DNA of 64,000 bases from Aphanomyces cochlioides. Taxonomy: Eukaryota; Oomycota; Saprolegniomycetes; Saprolegniales; Verrucalvaceae. The notes under the pieces are model-generated. The model was not told where the DNA came from. It saw only the letters and a program-made list of their open reading frames with translations, and ran no database searches. Where the stretch lies: NCBI GenBank assembly GCA_019828595.1, contig JAHQRK010000013.1, forward strand, positions 961,501 to 1,025,500, written 5' to 3'. Position 1 is the stretch's first letter, and every line of letters starts with the position of its first letter. The position numbers and the translations under genes were made by a program. Below, piece after piece: positions 42,142-52,750 of this stretch.

Positions 42142-42986
42142 TCACTTTGCATTGAGGATGGCGGTGATGAATAATGCAGTCGCGCTTGCGTACTCCACCC
42201 CTTCGTCGTCTTTCAAGGTCGCTTTTAAAAAGACCTATGCAAGAAAGCATGGAATCCACACTTGCGCTCGAACGACTTACTTTGCGGCCTTCGACTTTCT
42301 CCAAATCGACATAGAACAGCCCTGATTTGTCGCCAAAGAATGGACGGCGGAAATTGACTGTCATTGTCGCCGTGTAGCCCACGCAATCTGCCGTCCTGAC
42401 CACCGCTGTCAATAGAGAAGATGTTGTTTTTTCGTACCAAATCATCGACGTCACAAAGAGCTCATCAAAGACCGTCGCAATGCATCCACCGTGCACTATC
42501 GAGCCCCGTGCGCTCAAATGGACTCCCGGTCGTTTGGTACTTACGTATGCCTTTAGCACCACCCAATTGACGGCCGAGATGGACCCACGCGACGACATTC
42601 GTCTTGTCTTTGTGTCCGAAGACTTGCACCGCTTCATATTTGCCAGGCTCATGGATATTCGGGAAGAAGAAATCGTCTTGGTCTTCCGATCGCCGCGTCG
42701 GCACTTGTGGGTTGTTCCATATCATGTCCTTGCTACAGCAATAGCATCAAGCCATGAATACGTGACAAGAGCGTACGTCAATGCAACATAATTTGAATCG
42801 GCGGCGATCTCTGCGATCTTCGTCGGCACTGCGAGAGAGACCTCATGCTCAGGCTAGACATCCTCGCTTAAGAGCGCCGCAGAGCATGTCCTGTACCTTG
42901 TTCGGTGATGCAAAGTAAGCCACGCCGCCGGACTTGGTCGCAAACCGACGAAAGCTGCTAGGCAAGTGGCGCAGCGACGAGAGCAT
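42142..42986 (-). CDS. THEM4-like thioesterase copy 11, mitochondrial-type N-terminus
   Basis: ATG 42986 to TGA 42142-42144, six exons with GT-AG introns. Exon 1 is MLSSLRHLPSSFRRFATKSG, an arginine/serine amphipathic leader with no acidic residue, a strong mitochondrial signal by eye. Exon 2 is VPTKIAEIAADSNYVALT, exon 3 HEPGKYEAVQVFGHKDKTNVVAWVHLG, exon 4 HGGCIATVFDELFVTSMIW, exon 5 YTATMTVNFRRPFFGDKSGLFY..EKVEGRK, exon 6 VFLKATLKDDEGVEYASATALF. Catalytic HGG is intact and every exon is in frame. With copy 7 it is the best candidate for a functional mitochondrial member. Confidence 0.85.
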
Positions 42987-43583
42987 CCTCCTCCTCAGTG
43001 CGAAACGTTTGTTGACTCAACGATGCCAATCAAAGGAGCACTGGGTAAAAATGGATAAACTTTTGTTTTAGCCACTTATCGTCGAGTCACGTTCTCGACA
43101 TCCTTGTCAAGGCTTTCCAGCCAGAATCGCCTGCTCTTGACTCTTAAAAGGCGTCGAGCGTGAGAGAGATGGGCTGCGTATGTATTGGCATCGCGTTGGC
43201 CAAGCTAGAGCTGCTACTTGACGCGCAAATCTCACGGACAGAATTCCAGATGCCTCTGTGACCTACAAGCACAGCGTTGTGAGCTGCACGGCATCTAGTA
43301 TGCTCTAGCAGCTAGATAAGCAACGTCCGAGTCAATGTTTGCATCAGCAGACGATCGCAAATGAGTCTGATGGGACCAGCAGTCTGCCCCCCCCCCCTCA
43401 CGCGAACTGATAGATGGCGGTAATGCCCCAGGTTGTCTTTCTGGTATGTTGGACCGGTATCACTGCGCCTTCTGGATGTGATGTTAATCAGGTTGCACGG
43501 TGGAGTTAGCTCCGTCTTTGATAATATCACAGCGTTTGCCCGAGTTCAGAGCAACTTGCCGTGAATTATCTACCAAGAAGCGC
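42987..43583. other. Intergenic region
   Basis: Nothing supported apart from a C-rich run near 43387. Confidence 0.5.
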
Positions 43584-44159
43584 TCAAAACGCACAACTGG
43601 AAGCGACAAAAGCCACGGATGGAGCGAATAATGAACTTCTTCTATCGTAACTACAGGTAGCCCTACGATCAGTCCATGAAACAGCCTGACCATGGTAATA
43701 ATAAGCCAACAAACTCTCTACTTCCGCCAACGCGGTCTTTCTTGAGAGTTCATGGAGCGATGGAAGAGCGACTGGGCTAGGTTTTGTCTTGGGTGTGTGC
43801 TTGGCGCAGAAGCCGCGATTCCGTGCAAATTTTGTGCATTCCGCGTATTGACAGCGCCGGCCGCCGCCATGGCGGAAGCATTTACCAGCTAGATGGACTC
43901 GCGTCTCACAACCTTGAACCGTGCAGTAGCGCAACGCTTCCCGTGGACTGTGTCTCGTGCAAAAGTCACCGACGCGGCAGTTGACCATACATCCTTCAAA
44001 CGTGCACTGCCGTTTCCCGCCGTGCCGAACACACAGTCGTCTGGCATAGACTTGATTCGTGCATTCCTTGACAGCGCAACGACTTCTCTGCATGTGAAAA
44101 GGGCATTTCCATGATCCTGGCGACACGTCGTCTTCGCATCCGCTGAAAAAACACTTCAT
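43584..44159 (-). CDS. WRKY19-like Cys/His zinc-finger protein 4
   Basis: ATG 44159 gives MKCFFSGCEDDVSPGSWKC. Five repeats follow: CAVKECTNQVYARRLCVRHGG, CTFEGCMVNCRVGDFCTRH, CTVQGCETRVHLAGKCFRHGG, CQYAECTKFARNRGFCAKH. The shared tail is LAEVESLLAYYYHGQAV. Unlike the copy at 46162, it reads on for about 30 residues (SWTDRRATCSYDRRSS...) to the stop at 43584. Very close to proteins 2 and 5 by motif order. Single exon, no signal peptide, probably nuclear or cytosolic. Confidence 0.85.
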   Translation of the reverse strand: MKCFFSGCEDDVSPGSWKCPFHMQRSRCAVKECTNQVYARRLCVRHGGKRQCTFEGCMVNCRVGDFCTRHSPREALRYCTVQGCETRVHLAGKCFRHGGGRRCQYAECTKFARNRGFCAKHTPKTKPSPVALPSLHELSRKTALAEVESLLAYYYHGQAVSWTDRRATCSYDRRSSLFAPSVAFVASSCAF

Positions 44160-46161
44160 CGTGGAGGCAATTTGGACACTGACCCGTGTTGGTTTGATAA
44201 ATTTGTCGCGGGGCGTGGCATTTGAAACACCACGATCTCCATCGATCGACCAAATCAATCTGCGTTGAGCGAAAACACCTGGTCCCGCTCCTCATCACTG
44301 GCCACCGTGCAATCAAGTATGTGTCCAACAAGTTGCCGCAGAGGCCGTCTTGGAAACATTCTTGAGCACGATCTGGCACGCAAGTCGGAATTGGAGGCAA
44401 TTCGGCTCGGAATGAACGTTTAGATCGGGAATACAAGCTCCACAGCGTTGCTAGACCTCGTGACAGTTTATTCCACCCAGCGCAGGCGCCAATTGTTCCA
44501 ACGTATCACTGGCGTAAGCAGATTAGTTTCCCCCGTGAAATACTAAGCCAGGATACGAGGAAATACGTTATAAGGTCGTCTATCACTCTGACTCACTCCT
44601 TAATCTTTATATCATCAAGCAATTCCACTTGTATAGCGAACGCTGTTTCATTTTACTGGCATTATTTTCAATCAATTTTTCGTATATTTCGGCAGTAATA
44701 TGAAATTTAGGTCGGCGCATACAATCAGCATAAAGTATAAGGGAATTTTGAAAATTATCTAGTATTTTATGGAATACCTCCGACTTCCAGCTTGCGCGTA
44801 TGCAAATATTTCATTCACGCTTTGCCATCCAGCCGTCCGATCTGTTAAACGATGTATTCCACATATGCATGAATTCCCGACATCTCTTTGTTGAGAGATG
44901 GCGTCTTTCTATTGACAACGAGCACCGCGAAACGGAGCACTCGTTGCAAAGAAGAGCAAGAGGGGATGCTCAAAACCACGACGCGTTGAGCGACTTCAAC
45001 ATTTTCACTTTGGGACATGCGATGACACCCCAGCATGTGTTCGCACCCACCGCACAAGTTGGAACAAACGACCTCCTCTCATACGGCGCAGATGTGCGCA
45101 ATTTGGCCAAGTTATTTGCAATAGAATACTGAAATAAACTATTGAAAACACCACAGACTGAAATCTCTCCATCTTGGAAAAGTCGACGGAACAAGTTGAA
45201 AGATGTCAAAAATAGCAGTGTGGACAAAGCAGAGAGCGATACACGCGCGATTTTGGAATTCAATGCACCGCTGACATGAGAGAGCTTGCATCTGGGAAGG
45301 GCCCCCGATGGTAAATTCTCCACGCCGGGTGCAAATTCGTACCCATTTATGAAATTCCAGACAATAGTAACGTGGTTTGGGCTCTTGATGCGAGATCGCG
45401 AACGTCAATTTCTCGTCAGAATGCACAGAGAATATTGCAAAGCTGTTTTTGACACGATCTGAAGATCTTAGGATAGTTGATCCAGAGTTCCAACGGTAAA
45501 CAGGCTACTGTAGTTTTGTAACGATGAGTGGTTGTGAAGTGGTACGACCACTGTTTACCTCAGAGCTGCCCACATGAAATCAGTTGGCATCGTAGAAACT
45601 CATGTCTCCACGTCGTCTCGTTCACATCTTTCGAGAATGTCTTGCTCTTTCTACAACGAAACGGGACCTGGCCATAAATCCCATTGCATGGCGTCGAGTT
45701 TCTCGTTTGATACGTCCCCAACTCAGGTAGTACAGCTCAGTGTGAAAAGATAAGTCGACAGGATACGCTGACATCACTTTCATGTGTACGTGTAAACAAT
45801 CGAAATCGGGTAATCTTCAACCATTCCTGTCTACAGTCTCATCTGCGCTCAAATATGACATCAATCTCAGAGGCTCTGACTGATTTGCAGGGAGTGTTTA
45901 CTCTTTCCAGTCACTGCGTACATCCCAGCATTGCTGGATCCCTCTCGTAGCATTGAGTCGCTTTGCTCGATACGGCTGGTCTCGCGTTTTCGTACGAGCT
46001 TGCGAGTCGGCGCACGACCAAAGTTATCGCATTGACTCCAAGATCGCCTTGACACCCCCTGGCTTGGCTTACATGTCTTCGTGTCAATGCCAACTCAACC
46101 AGGAGCCGAATACAGATTGCGTTGAAACAATCAAACGAACGGCGTTGATATCGTTATTCAC
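44160..46161. other. Intergenic region with unassigned open frames
   Basis: Two kb without a confident gene. A minus-strand frame at about 45500-45139 reads RVKNSFAIFSVHSDEKLTFA and PRYYCLEFHKWVRICTRRGE, preceded by a possible splice acceptor and lacking an ATG; it could be an exon of an unrecognised gene. A plus-strand ATG frame at 44800-45132 is also open but unrecognised. Confidence 0.4.
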
Positions 46162-46641
46162 TCAAACTATCTGACCGTGGTAATAATAAGCCAACAAACT
46201 CTCAACTTCGGCGATAGCACTCTTGTGCTGTAGATCTCGGAACGGTGGGAGGACTGGGGTCGTTCTCGACTTCCTTGTGTGCTTGGCGCACAAGCCTCGA
46301 CTTCTTGCAAACTTTGTGCATTCTGGGTATTCACAACGCCGACCACCACCATGCCGAAAGCACTTACCGGCTAGATGAACTCGGGTGCTACACCCTTCGA
46401 CTGTACAATAGCGCAAAGCTTCAGGCGGACTGTGCCGCGTGCAATAATCTCCAACCCGACTGTTGATTTGGCACCCTTCATATTTGCATTGGCGCTTCCC
46501 ACCGTGGCGAACACACAGACGTCTGGCGTATACTTGATTGTGGCAATCTGGAACTGCGCATCGGCCTCTTTGCATGTGATATTGGCACTTCCATGATCCT
46601 GGCGTGGCATCGCAGTCACATCCGTTGAAAAAGCACTTCAT
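46162..46641 (-). CDS. WRKY19-like Cys/His zinc-finger protein 5
   Basis: ATG 46641 gives MKCFFNGCDCDATPGSWKC. Repeats are CAVPDCHNQVYARRLCVRHGG, CKYEGCQINSRVGDYCTRH, CTVEGCSTRVHLAGKCFRHGG, CEYPECTKFARSRGLCAKH, then IAEVESLLAYYYHGQIV and the stop. 159 residues, single exon. Nearly the same layout as protein 4, so the two are recent duplicates, arranged in the same direction 2 kb apart. The conserved EVESLLAYYYHGQ tail is probably functional. Confidence 0.87.
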   Translation of the reverse strand: MKCFFNGCDCDATPGSWKCQYHMQRGRCAVPDCHNQVYARRLCVRHGGKRQCKYEGCQINSRVGDYCTRHSPPEALRYCTVEGCSTRVHLAGKCFRHGGGRRCEYPECTKFARSRGLCAKHTRKSRTTPVLPPFRDLQHKSAIAEVESLLAYYYHGQIV

Positions 46642-46780
46642 TGCTACGTAAAGTATTTTGGATAATGGCACCTAGGCAATTCTGTTCAAGGTTGGGCGAA
46701 TTGGCCACAATTGTCGCGGGGCGAAGCATCTGTCAAATCGGCCCGTAGCCCCGATGGACCAAGCTGGATTGTGGACTTTG

Positions 46781-46963
46781 TCAGAACCACCTGTTGCGCT
46801 CGTCATCACACAGTTCCCGAAAATTCAAGTCTTCTTCAAGTACAGCTGTCGAAAAGTTGCTTGGCAAGGATTTTGTCATCTCTTTCTTGGCCTTGTCAAA
46901 GTCGAGCGCTTTTTGCTGAGTCAACCCTGATAGCATGGTTGTTTTTCCTGCCACTTTGGCCAT
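46781..46963 (-). CDS. Possible small protein or exon, unrecognised
   Basis: The ATG at 46963 gives MAKVAGKTTMLSGLTQQKAL, then a lysine/glutamate-rich stretch. A plausible acceptor (TTTTCAG) lies just upstream and a GT follows DDERNR, so it may be an internal exon. No domain recognised. Confidence 0.3.
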   Translation of the reverse strand: MAKVAGKTTMLSGLTQQKALDFDKAKKEMTKSLPSNFSTAVLEEDLNFRELCDDERNRWF

Positions 46964-47827
46964 TTGAAGCAAGAGAAACAAGATAATCCTGAAAATCAGA
47001 CCAACAGCTTTATGTTATCGGGGCCTTGGATATTGTCAAGTCGATGTAGATTTAACTGCACTACTTCTCATTAAACAAAAAAGAAAGACCGAGGAAAATT
47101 GTACATCCTTCAGTGTTAACTCCATCGAAAACGAGAATTTTAACTCTCATAAGATTAATATTTTCGTTGTGTTATTGATACCATCTATCGACGAGCTACA
47201 GAAAGGCATGATGCTAGTTAGTATTAATAGCAAAAAGGGAAAATGTCATGTTCTGAAAATGCATCCCCTGAGGTAATTTTCAGTCTTACGGATAATACTG
47301 ATAAAGTCATTGAAACTCGAACACTGCCCATACATTTTTCAATATTATATTTTTTTAAGTCTGCAACAATTTTCGACGATATTTTTTTCAACTTAAAATC
47401 TCATTAAAAAAATATTTGGCCTGGTATACATGATTGGTCCAAAATTTCATTAATTGTGAGCAGTTTAGACCAATCAAAAATTTATATTATGACATAAACA
47501 TTGCCCCCTTGGGGTGGAGATCTGCATGTGGCACGTAGATGCTGGCTGAGGAATTTTGTATGATCGAGCCAGAATCGAACCGAGGACCAATTCAAAATGA
47601 CTGGTATGTTAAATTGGAGGCTATTTTCAGTCTGAGGATACCTCCGCGGATACGTGGTTTGTTAGGAAAGCCTGCGAAATGCAGGGGGACTAGCGATTGT
47701 AGCCGGAAACGGTGAGGGGTGAAGGATTAGCATGGGGCCCTGGGAGAATTCCTGGAGGCAGTGCGCTTTTTTATTTTCACACATTGAATTGTCATATATG
47801 CTATATGTACTATGTATTAATCTTGCT
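46964..47827. other. Intergenic region
   Basis: AT-rich. A T-arm-like sequence (GGTTCGATTC, minus strand, near 47573) is not part of a foldable tRNA. Nothing else supported. Confidence 0.5.
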
Positions 47828-49057
47828 TTACAACTCAACAATGCACGGTAGTAATTTTTCAAAAGCGTGAACCACAGTGGTTTCTTTCACTTTCTGCCAC
47901 ATATTGATGGCTCTTTCGGCAAGTTTCATCCGCTTTTCAGACGACGAATGCACTTTTACCTCACGCATATACTCCGCCCTGCACAACGACTTGAAAGGGC
48001 CCATAATTGATACGTCCAACGGTTGCAAGACGCTTGTCGAGTTTGCCGGCAAGCATACCAGCTCCACTGATCCCTCAAGCTGATGTTCGACGCAATGCAA
48101 CGCTCTTGGTGATACATGCGCCTTGAAATTGTCCACAACAAGTAGGGTAGGGCCTTCCACAGCTGGCTTGATAACTTGTGTCAAATATTGTTTCCACACT
48201 CGCGTGTCCATGTAGGCGCGCTTCTGCACTGCATATATCGCACCGGGGGGGAAACGAGGGAATTCTCGCCTCTCTATCATTCCAACCGGCTGACCTTTGA
48301 AGATAATCATGGGTGGCAACTTTCGTCCTAGAAGAACGTCAGGTCATGTCATCAGTCGTCAATACCATCCGCGCGTATACCCAGGACAACAGTGACTCTC
48401 TCGGAATGTTTGGAAGATCCTTTCACTCTTGACGAGCCGCCGATTCTTGAAAGAGTTCTTCTCGAGGTCATTCTGTACGTCAACGGCGTCTCGTCAACGT
48501 TGATGATATCTGAGACAGACGTTGTCAAGTGGGACTGCCAGAAGGAGGATGCGAACGTTGACTGCTTCTCACTCATTTCCAAAGAGCTCAACTTGGAATG
48601 ACATGGAACTCGAACGCTAAACTTGTGTCGCTTGGAAAATCTTGAACACCATCGGAGGGATAACATTGTAAGTTGTGTCGATGGTCCAGTCGCCAAATTG
48701 ATGTCGAACCCATTGTTCTTGATTTTCCAGCAGCCATTGGAATATCATACTTGTTGTGAGCACTTCTTCTCTTTGTCTTGTGCCATCCATCCATTGGATC
48801 AATTCATTCGCAAAAGGTGCATCTTCTGGTCGCCCATTTTTCGTCAATGTCGTATAGTTGCCACGCCTCTTGGTGTTGAGGTACTCGCCTTCTCTTTTCC
48901 TCCATCCTGCAAAGGTTGCAAGCGGTATGTTCTTGATTTCGCAGAAACGGCGTACGCTTGTAAGGGCAGCTTCGGTTGCATATTCGCGCAGAAGTTTCTG
49001 AATATCACGAAGGCTGTAGCTCTTCTGGTTGCGACGTGACTTGCCTGTGGCGGGCAT
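47828..49057 (-). pseudogene. Tigger/pogo-type transposase, one frameshift
   Basis: ATG 49057 gives MPATGKSRRNQKSYSLRDIQ with a helix-turn-helix (RRFCEIKNIPLATFAGWRKR). After a frameshift near 48640 the DDE_1 core follows: DIINVDETPLTYRMT (first D), a 38-nt GT-AG intron joining GIRADG to RKLPPMIIFKGQPVG, LLVVDNFKAHVSPRAL (second D), and PANSTSVLQPLDVSIMGPFK (third D). This is the CENP-B/Jerky/Tigger transposase family. The intron is exact: phase 1 to phase 1, with the reading restored to a conserved motif. The single frameshift makes this copy inactive. Confidence 0.85.
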
Positions 49058-49500
49058 GTTAAATGATTTGAATTTCACATGTCATGGATTTGAACTAGCC
49101 AATCGCTAAATAGTATATTGTAATTTATTATCCAATCAGAGTTCGAAGTCAACAAATCAAATTATTCTGTTTAGACAATTTTTGTTGGCTGAAATATTCA
49201 AATATATTTTTTTAATCGATTCTTCATTGCTATTTTATTACGATCAATTTTTTTTCAATCTTGATGTGTTCGAGTTTCAATGACTTTATCTGTATTTACT
49301 GATTACACTCCTCTGTGCCAAATTACTGGCGACATTGGGACTAACATCGACCCCAAAAATTCATACTACCACCAAATTCTATGATTCATATCATTTCAGA
49401 AAGGGCATTGAAAAACAGTGGTAGTGTGCATTGAAGTGAAATCGAAATTTTGGCGCCCAAAATCGATGGTGCTTAACGACTTCTCAAAATTATAGATTTT
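49058..49500. other. AT-rich intergenic region
   Basis: Nothing supported. Confidence 0.5.
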
Positions 49501-50316
49501 TTAGACAAGTTAGATGTCGTCCACCTGGACGAAAAGTGGTTTAACGCCGACAAGGATCGCCGCAAAGTGTACCTGACAAAGGATGAAACGCCGGAAATAC
49601 GCCTCTGCAAGTCAAAGCGCTTTATCCCAAAAGTCATGTTCTTGGCTGCTGTTGCGCGACCCCGTTGGGACCATCAAAGATCTTGTTTCCTTGATGGTAA
49701 AATTGGTATGTGACCGTTCGTAGTTCAAGCGCCTGCTGCGCGTGGCTCAAGAAATCGTCCAACTGGAACTATGGTAACGAAGGTGTGCAATGTGACGGCT
49801 GAAGCGTACCGCGATTTTGTTGTCAACAAGTTTATTCCAGCAGTCAAGTCCAAGATGCCTACCGCGAGCAAATGTGTCGTGTTACAACTTGACAATGCCA
49901 CACCCCACCGTTCTGTTAATGACGCTGTCTTGAGCCCCTTTTGTACTGATGGTTGGACGTTTCGATTGTCGTATCAATCGCCAAATAGTCCCGACTTGAA
50001 TGTTCTTGACTTGGGTTTCTTAGCTCTACAATATAAGATAAGTAGTTGCTCTGTCGATAATGTGATTCGTGCTATATTGTTTGCATTTGAAACTCTGAGC
50101 TCTGAGAAGCTTTCAGATATATTTCTGACTCTGCAAGCCGTAGCGCGTCGCATTATTGAGCACCAAGGCAGCAACCAGTTCAAGCTCCCTCATTTGGGCA
50201 AAGATAGCATGAGACGTACGGGAACGTTGATGAAGATTGTAACCTGCCCATCTCAGCTTGTGCATACTGCCTTAGCACAGCTCCAGCATCATGCGGCCGA
50301 ATTTCAAGACATATAA
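49501..50316 (+). pseudogene. Mariner-like transposase, 5' truncated, one stop
   Basis: The preserved part starts at the first catalytic block, VVHLDEKWFNADKDRRKVYL. It goes on with RFIPKVMFLAAVARPRW and DGKIGM, then TGA at 49711-49713 where relatives have TGG. The frame continues with PFVVQAPAARGSRNR, VVLQLDNATPHRSVN (second D) and SPNSPDLNVLDLGFLALQ (third D), down to the stop at 50316. The DD..D arrangement is mariner-like. The DNA-binding half is missing. Non-functional. Confidence 0.8.
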
Positions 50317-51826
50317 GGAGGATTTGGATTTTTAACCAATGAAACACGTTTCTTCACATTTCTACCCAATCGTTTCGTTTTGTCGCCAGTATTCTGGTAA
50401 GAGCATGTCCACCAGAAGGGTAAAAGCGAAAAGCCATATTGTCAGTTCTACTTGGATATGCATTTGGGTTTCTACACCAGAGGTGTGCATAAATCGACCT
50501 GCATGATTGCCATATCCCAAAATCCCAATCGTGAAATGGTCTTTCACTCAACACCAGAAGCAATCCGACACCTGATTTATTCCAATAGAAACAAGGATCT
50601 AATCCTTTCAAATAATGTGGTTCTCGGCAGTATCATAGTTCGGACCTCTTTTCGACTTATTTACATTACAATCTGGCCAGACACTGAGTAGAGCTGCTGC
50701 TTTCTACACGTTTTTAGCTCGATGTCGTCTTGTTCGGACGTGCGCCAATATCAAATTCTGGATCGGGATTCGGATTTATTCCCACTTTGACCTCTTCCCA
50801 AGATGGCTATATCCAAGCCAGATTTGACACAGGTTTACCCTACGAGTTCAATTTGACTTGGGTTTAGCCATCCTGGTGCAGAATTCTGAAGTGGAAATTG
50901 AGCATATGCCCTAAGTGGTGGAGATGCTCTAAAAGTGCACATTTCCAATGTCGCCAGTTATTTGGCACAGAGGAAGTATGTTAGTTATCCGAACAATTTC
51001 ATGTTTCGAGTTGCTATTCTGGGGAAAAATAACCACTTCTGCCGTAAATATTTCGGATAATCCAATGAATTGTAAAATATTATCTGTAATTTCAGTAAGA
51101 TTACTAATGTGCAAATAAAACTACCGAGCATCCCCCAACGATGATAAAACTTCTAATACTAATTATGTAAATAGAAGGAGGCGATAACTGGGGATCCTTG
51201 TATTCCAATCATCTGATGCTGTGCTCATCTCAGAATTGGGTAGACTATGATGATATAAACTAAGGTTACGCGTGACGCTATCCACCTATAAAACCTAAGA
51301 GGGCTCCAGAAAAACCTGCAGACATGGAGCGAGACTACCGCATTTCGGATGCCCTTGTAACTACTGTAAACTCTCTATTACAGGACCCGGGTCCTCTGCA
51401 ATAATAGACCCCCTGGGGAGGGGTCTACAGATAGAATCCTCTATAATTTAATATATCATCTTTATATTGTGTCTAAAGAAAACAGGAATTTTGCAAAGAA
51501 AATATCGACGCAGCCATTTTGACGCAAAAATGACGCAATACAAACTTCAAATGTAATGAAACAAGCGATACTCAGCTGCCGCCCTTCGGGCGGCAGAAAT
51601 ATTGAAGCAAAGTCAAAATACGAACGCCAGCTAAGCTGCTTTGCAATGTGAGCTCAGATTCATTTGAAGTGCAGAGATGCATTTATTCGCCAAGACATGA
51701 TATCGAGATAGAGCAAATTGTTATTACATGTCATGCAATTAGAAATTTGAAAAGCTATCTAACAACTGTTGTCGAACATAAAACGCACGGTGCATTGTCG
51801 CCATATAGTATAGAGCCCAAAGTGAG
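50317..51826. other. Non-coding region with transposon ends
   Basis: No gene. Near 51367-51395 the sequence TACTGTAAACTCTCTATTAC resembles pogo-type terminal repeats, next to a GGACCCGGGTCC palindrome. A GC-rich hairpin is at 51576-51596, and a tract near 51510-51560 resembles that before the repeat at 32080. Confidence 0.5.
51576..51596. repeat. GC-rich perfect hairpin, possible Helitron 3' end signal
   Basis: Nine-base arms (CTGCCGCCC/GGGCGGCAG) with a TTC loop in AT-rich surroundings, 230 bp beyond the SET gene. On the minus strand it is directly followed by CTGA, which fits the Helitron CTRR end, but the usual gap of about 10 nt between hairpin and CTRR is absent. Confidence 0.6.
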
Positions 51827-52750
51827 CTAAGGTTGATTTGTCTTGGACTCTTTCTTTTTCATATTTGTCAGTAGTGGATAGCGAGATCCATAGGTGGTAA
51901 GCAGCTCAGAGTTTTTGGCTACTGGCTTAATAGTTTGTAGAACACAGATCGATCGTTTGGCTTTCTCCAAATCACTCGGTGACATGCCTGTGTGGCTTTC
52001 ATCGGCATTTGTGCGCAGTGCAGAGATAACTTTATCAGCCAAAATTTCGTCGACAACAAATTCGCAGTTCTTTTGTCCATCTGAATTGCATCGATTTACC
52101 AAAGAACCAAATCCGAGACCTGGAGTGGGACGATTGATGCCTTCAAGGTAGATATTCTTGTCAATATGAATTCTGTATTCACCACTGCCGTGTTTTGGTA
52201 GTTCATGCTCATATAACAATTCACCATCGTATGTTGTAAAGCACTCGCCAGTTAGCAATGACATACTGGTAAAAACGCCATTTCCGGCATTTGGGATGGT
52301 AGACTGCTTTGTGTATAAAATACACCTCTTATGTCGATACAGACCGATGCCTTTGAGTACCTCATCAATGTCAAGAAGCGCACGCATAGGTCGAGTGGGT
52401 CTAACTCGACGATAACGTGGATTGTCAATGTAGAGCTGATTTTGTTGCACTTCAACTTGTTTTGCACATTTAGCTGCATAAACTCGCTTATTTCGACTCG
52501 CTTTTTTCTCTTGCTCTGATAGTTTTTGTTTGCTGATTTTGTGGCCAAGGTGATGTCTGAGTGTGTGCTTACGAAGATTTTCGAGACCGAATCTTCTTTT
52601 CTGGCATGATCGAAACTTACATTTGTAAACGCGACCCGATGATCCGATAGGGGCGACTTTGATCACAACTCTGGAATGTGGCAAAGGGGCGTTCGAGTGG
52701 GTAGACGTATCGATAATTTCAAAAGATGGTAAGATGTACGGCTCAGACAT
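51827..52750 (-). CDS. C2H2 zinc-finger and SET-domain protein
   Basis: An intact 307-codon frame from ATG 52750. Residues about 40-75 form a C2H2 finger (YKCKFRSCQKRRFGLENLRK followed by H-x3-H). A lysine-rich stretch precedes the SET domain (about 150-295): NAGNGVFTSMSLLTGECFTT, YDGELL, GFGSLVNRCNSDGQKNCEFV (the NH/NR cofactor-binding region), ICVLQTIKPVAKNSELLTTYG (the final YG). SET domains methylate lysines on histones or other proteins with S-adenosylmethionine. The classic NHS is NRC here, a variation that could affect activity. The combination of a DNA-binding finger with a SET domain resembles PRDM-type regulators in layout only. The gene lies downstream of the Helitron genes on the same strand. 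Confidence 0.8.
   Translation of the reverse strand: MSEPYILPSFEIIDTSTHSNAPLPHSRVVIKVAPIGSSGRVYKCKFRSCQKRRFGLENLRKHTLRHHLGHKISKQKLSEQEKKASRNKRVYAAKCAKQVEVQQNQLYIDNPRYRRVRPTRPMRALLDIDEVLKGIGLYRHKRCILYTKQSTIPNAGNGVFTSMSLLTGECFTTYDGELLYEHELPKHGSGEYRIHIDKNIYLEGINRPTPGLGFGSLVNRCNSDGQKNCEFVVDEILADKVISALRTNADESHTGMSPSDLEKAKRSICVLQTIKPVAKNSELLTTYGSRYPLLTNMKKKESKTNQP

Noticed and set aside
41610..43400. G-run and C-run on either side of thioesterase copy 11 as terminal repeats
   Set aside because: Only the homopolymers match; flanking bases are unrelated, so there is no real inverted repeat.
45139..45500. Protein-like minus-strand frame (RVKNSFAIFSVHSDEKL..)
   Set aside because: No start codon and no neighbouring exons could be identified; a domain match could not be made by eye.
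47555..47640. A tRNA-like T-arm (GGTTCGATTC, minus strand)
   Set aside because: No acceptor or anticodon stems of normal size can be formed around it.
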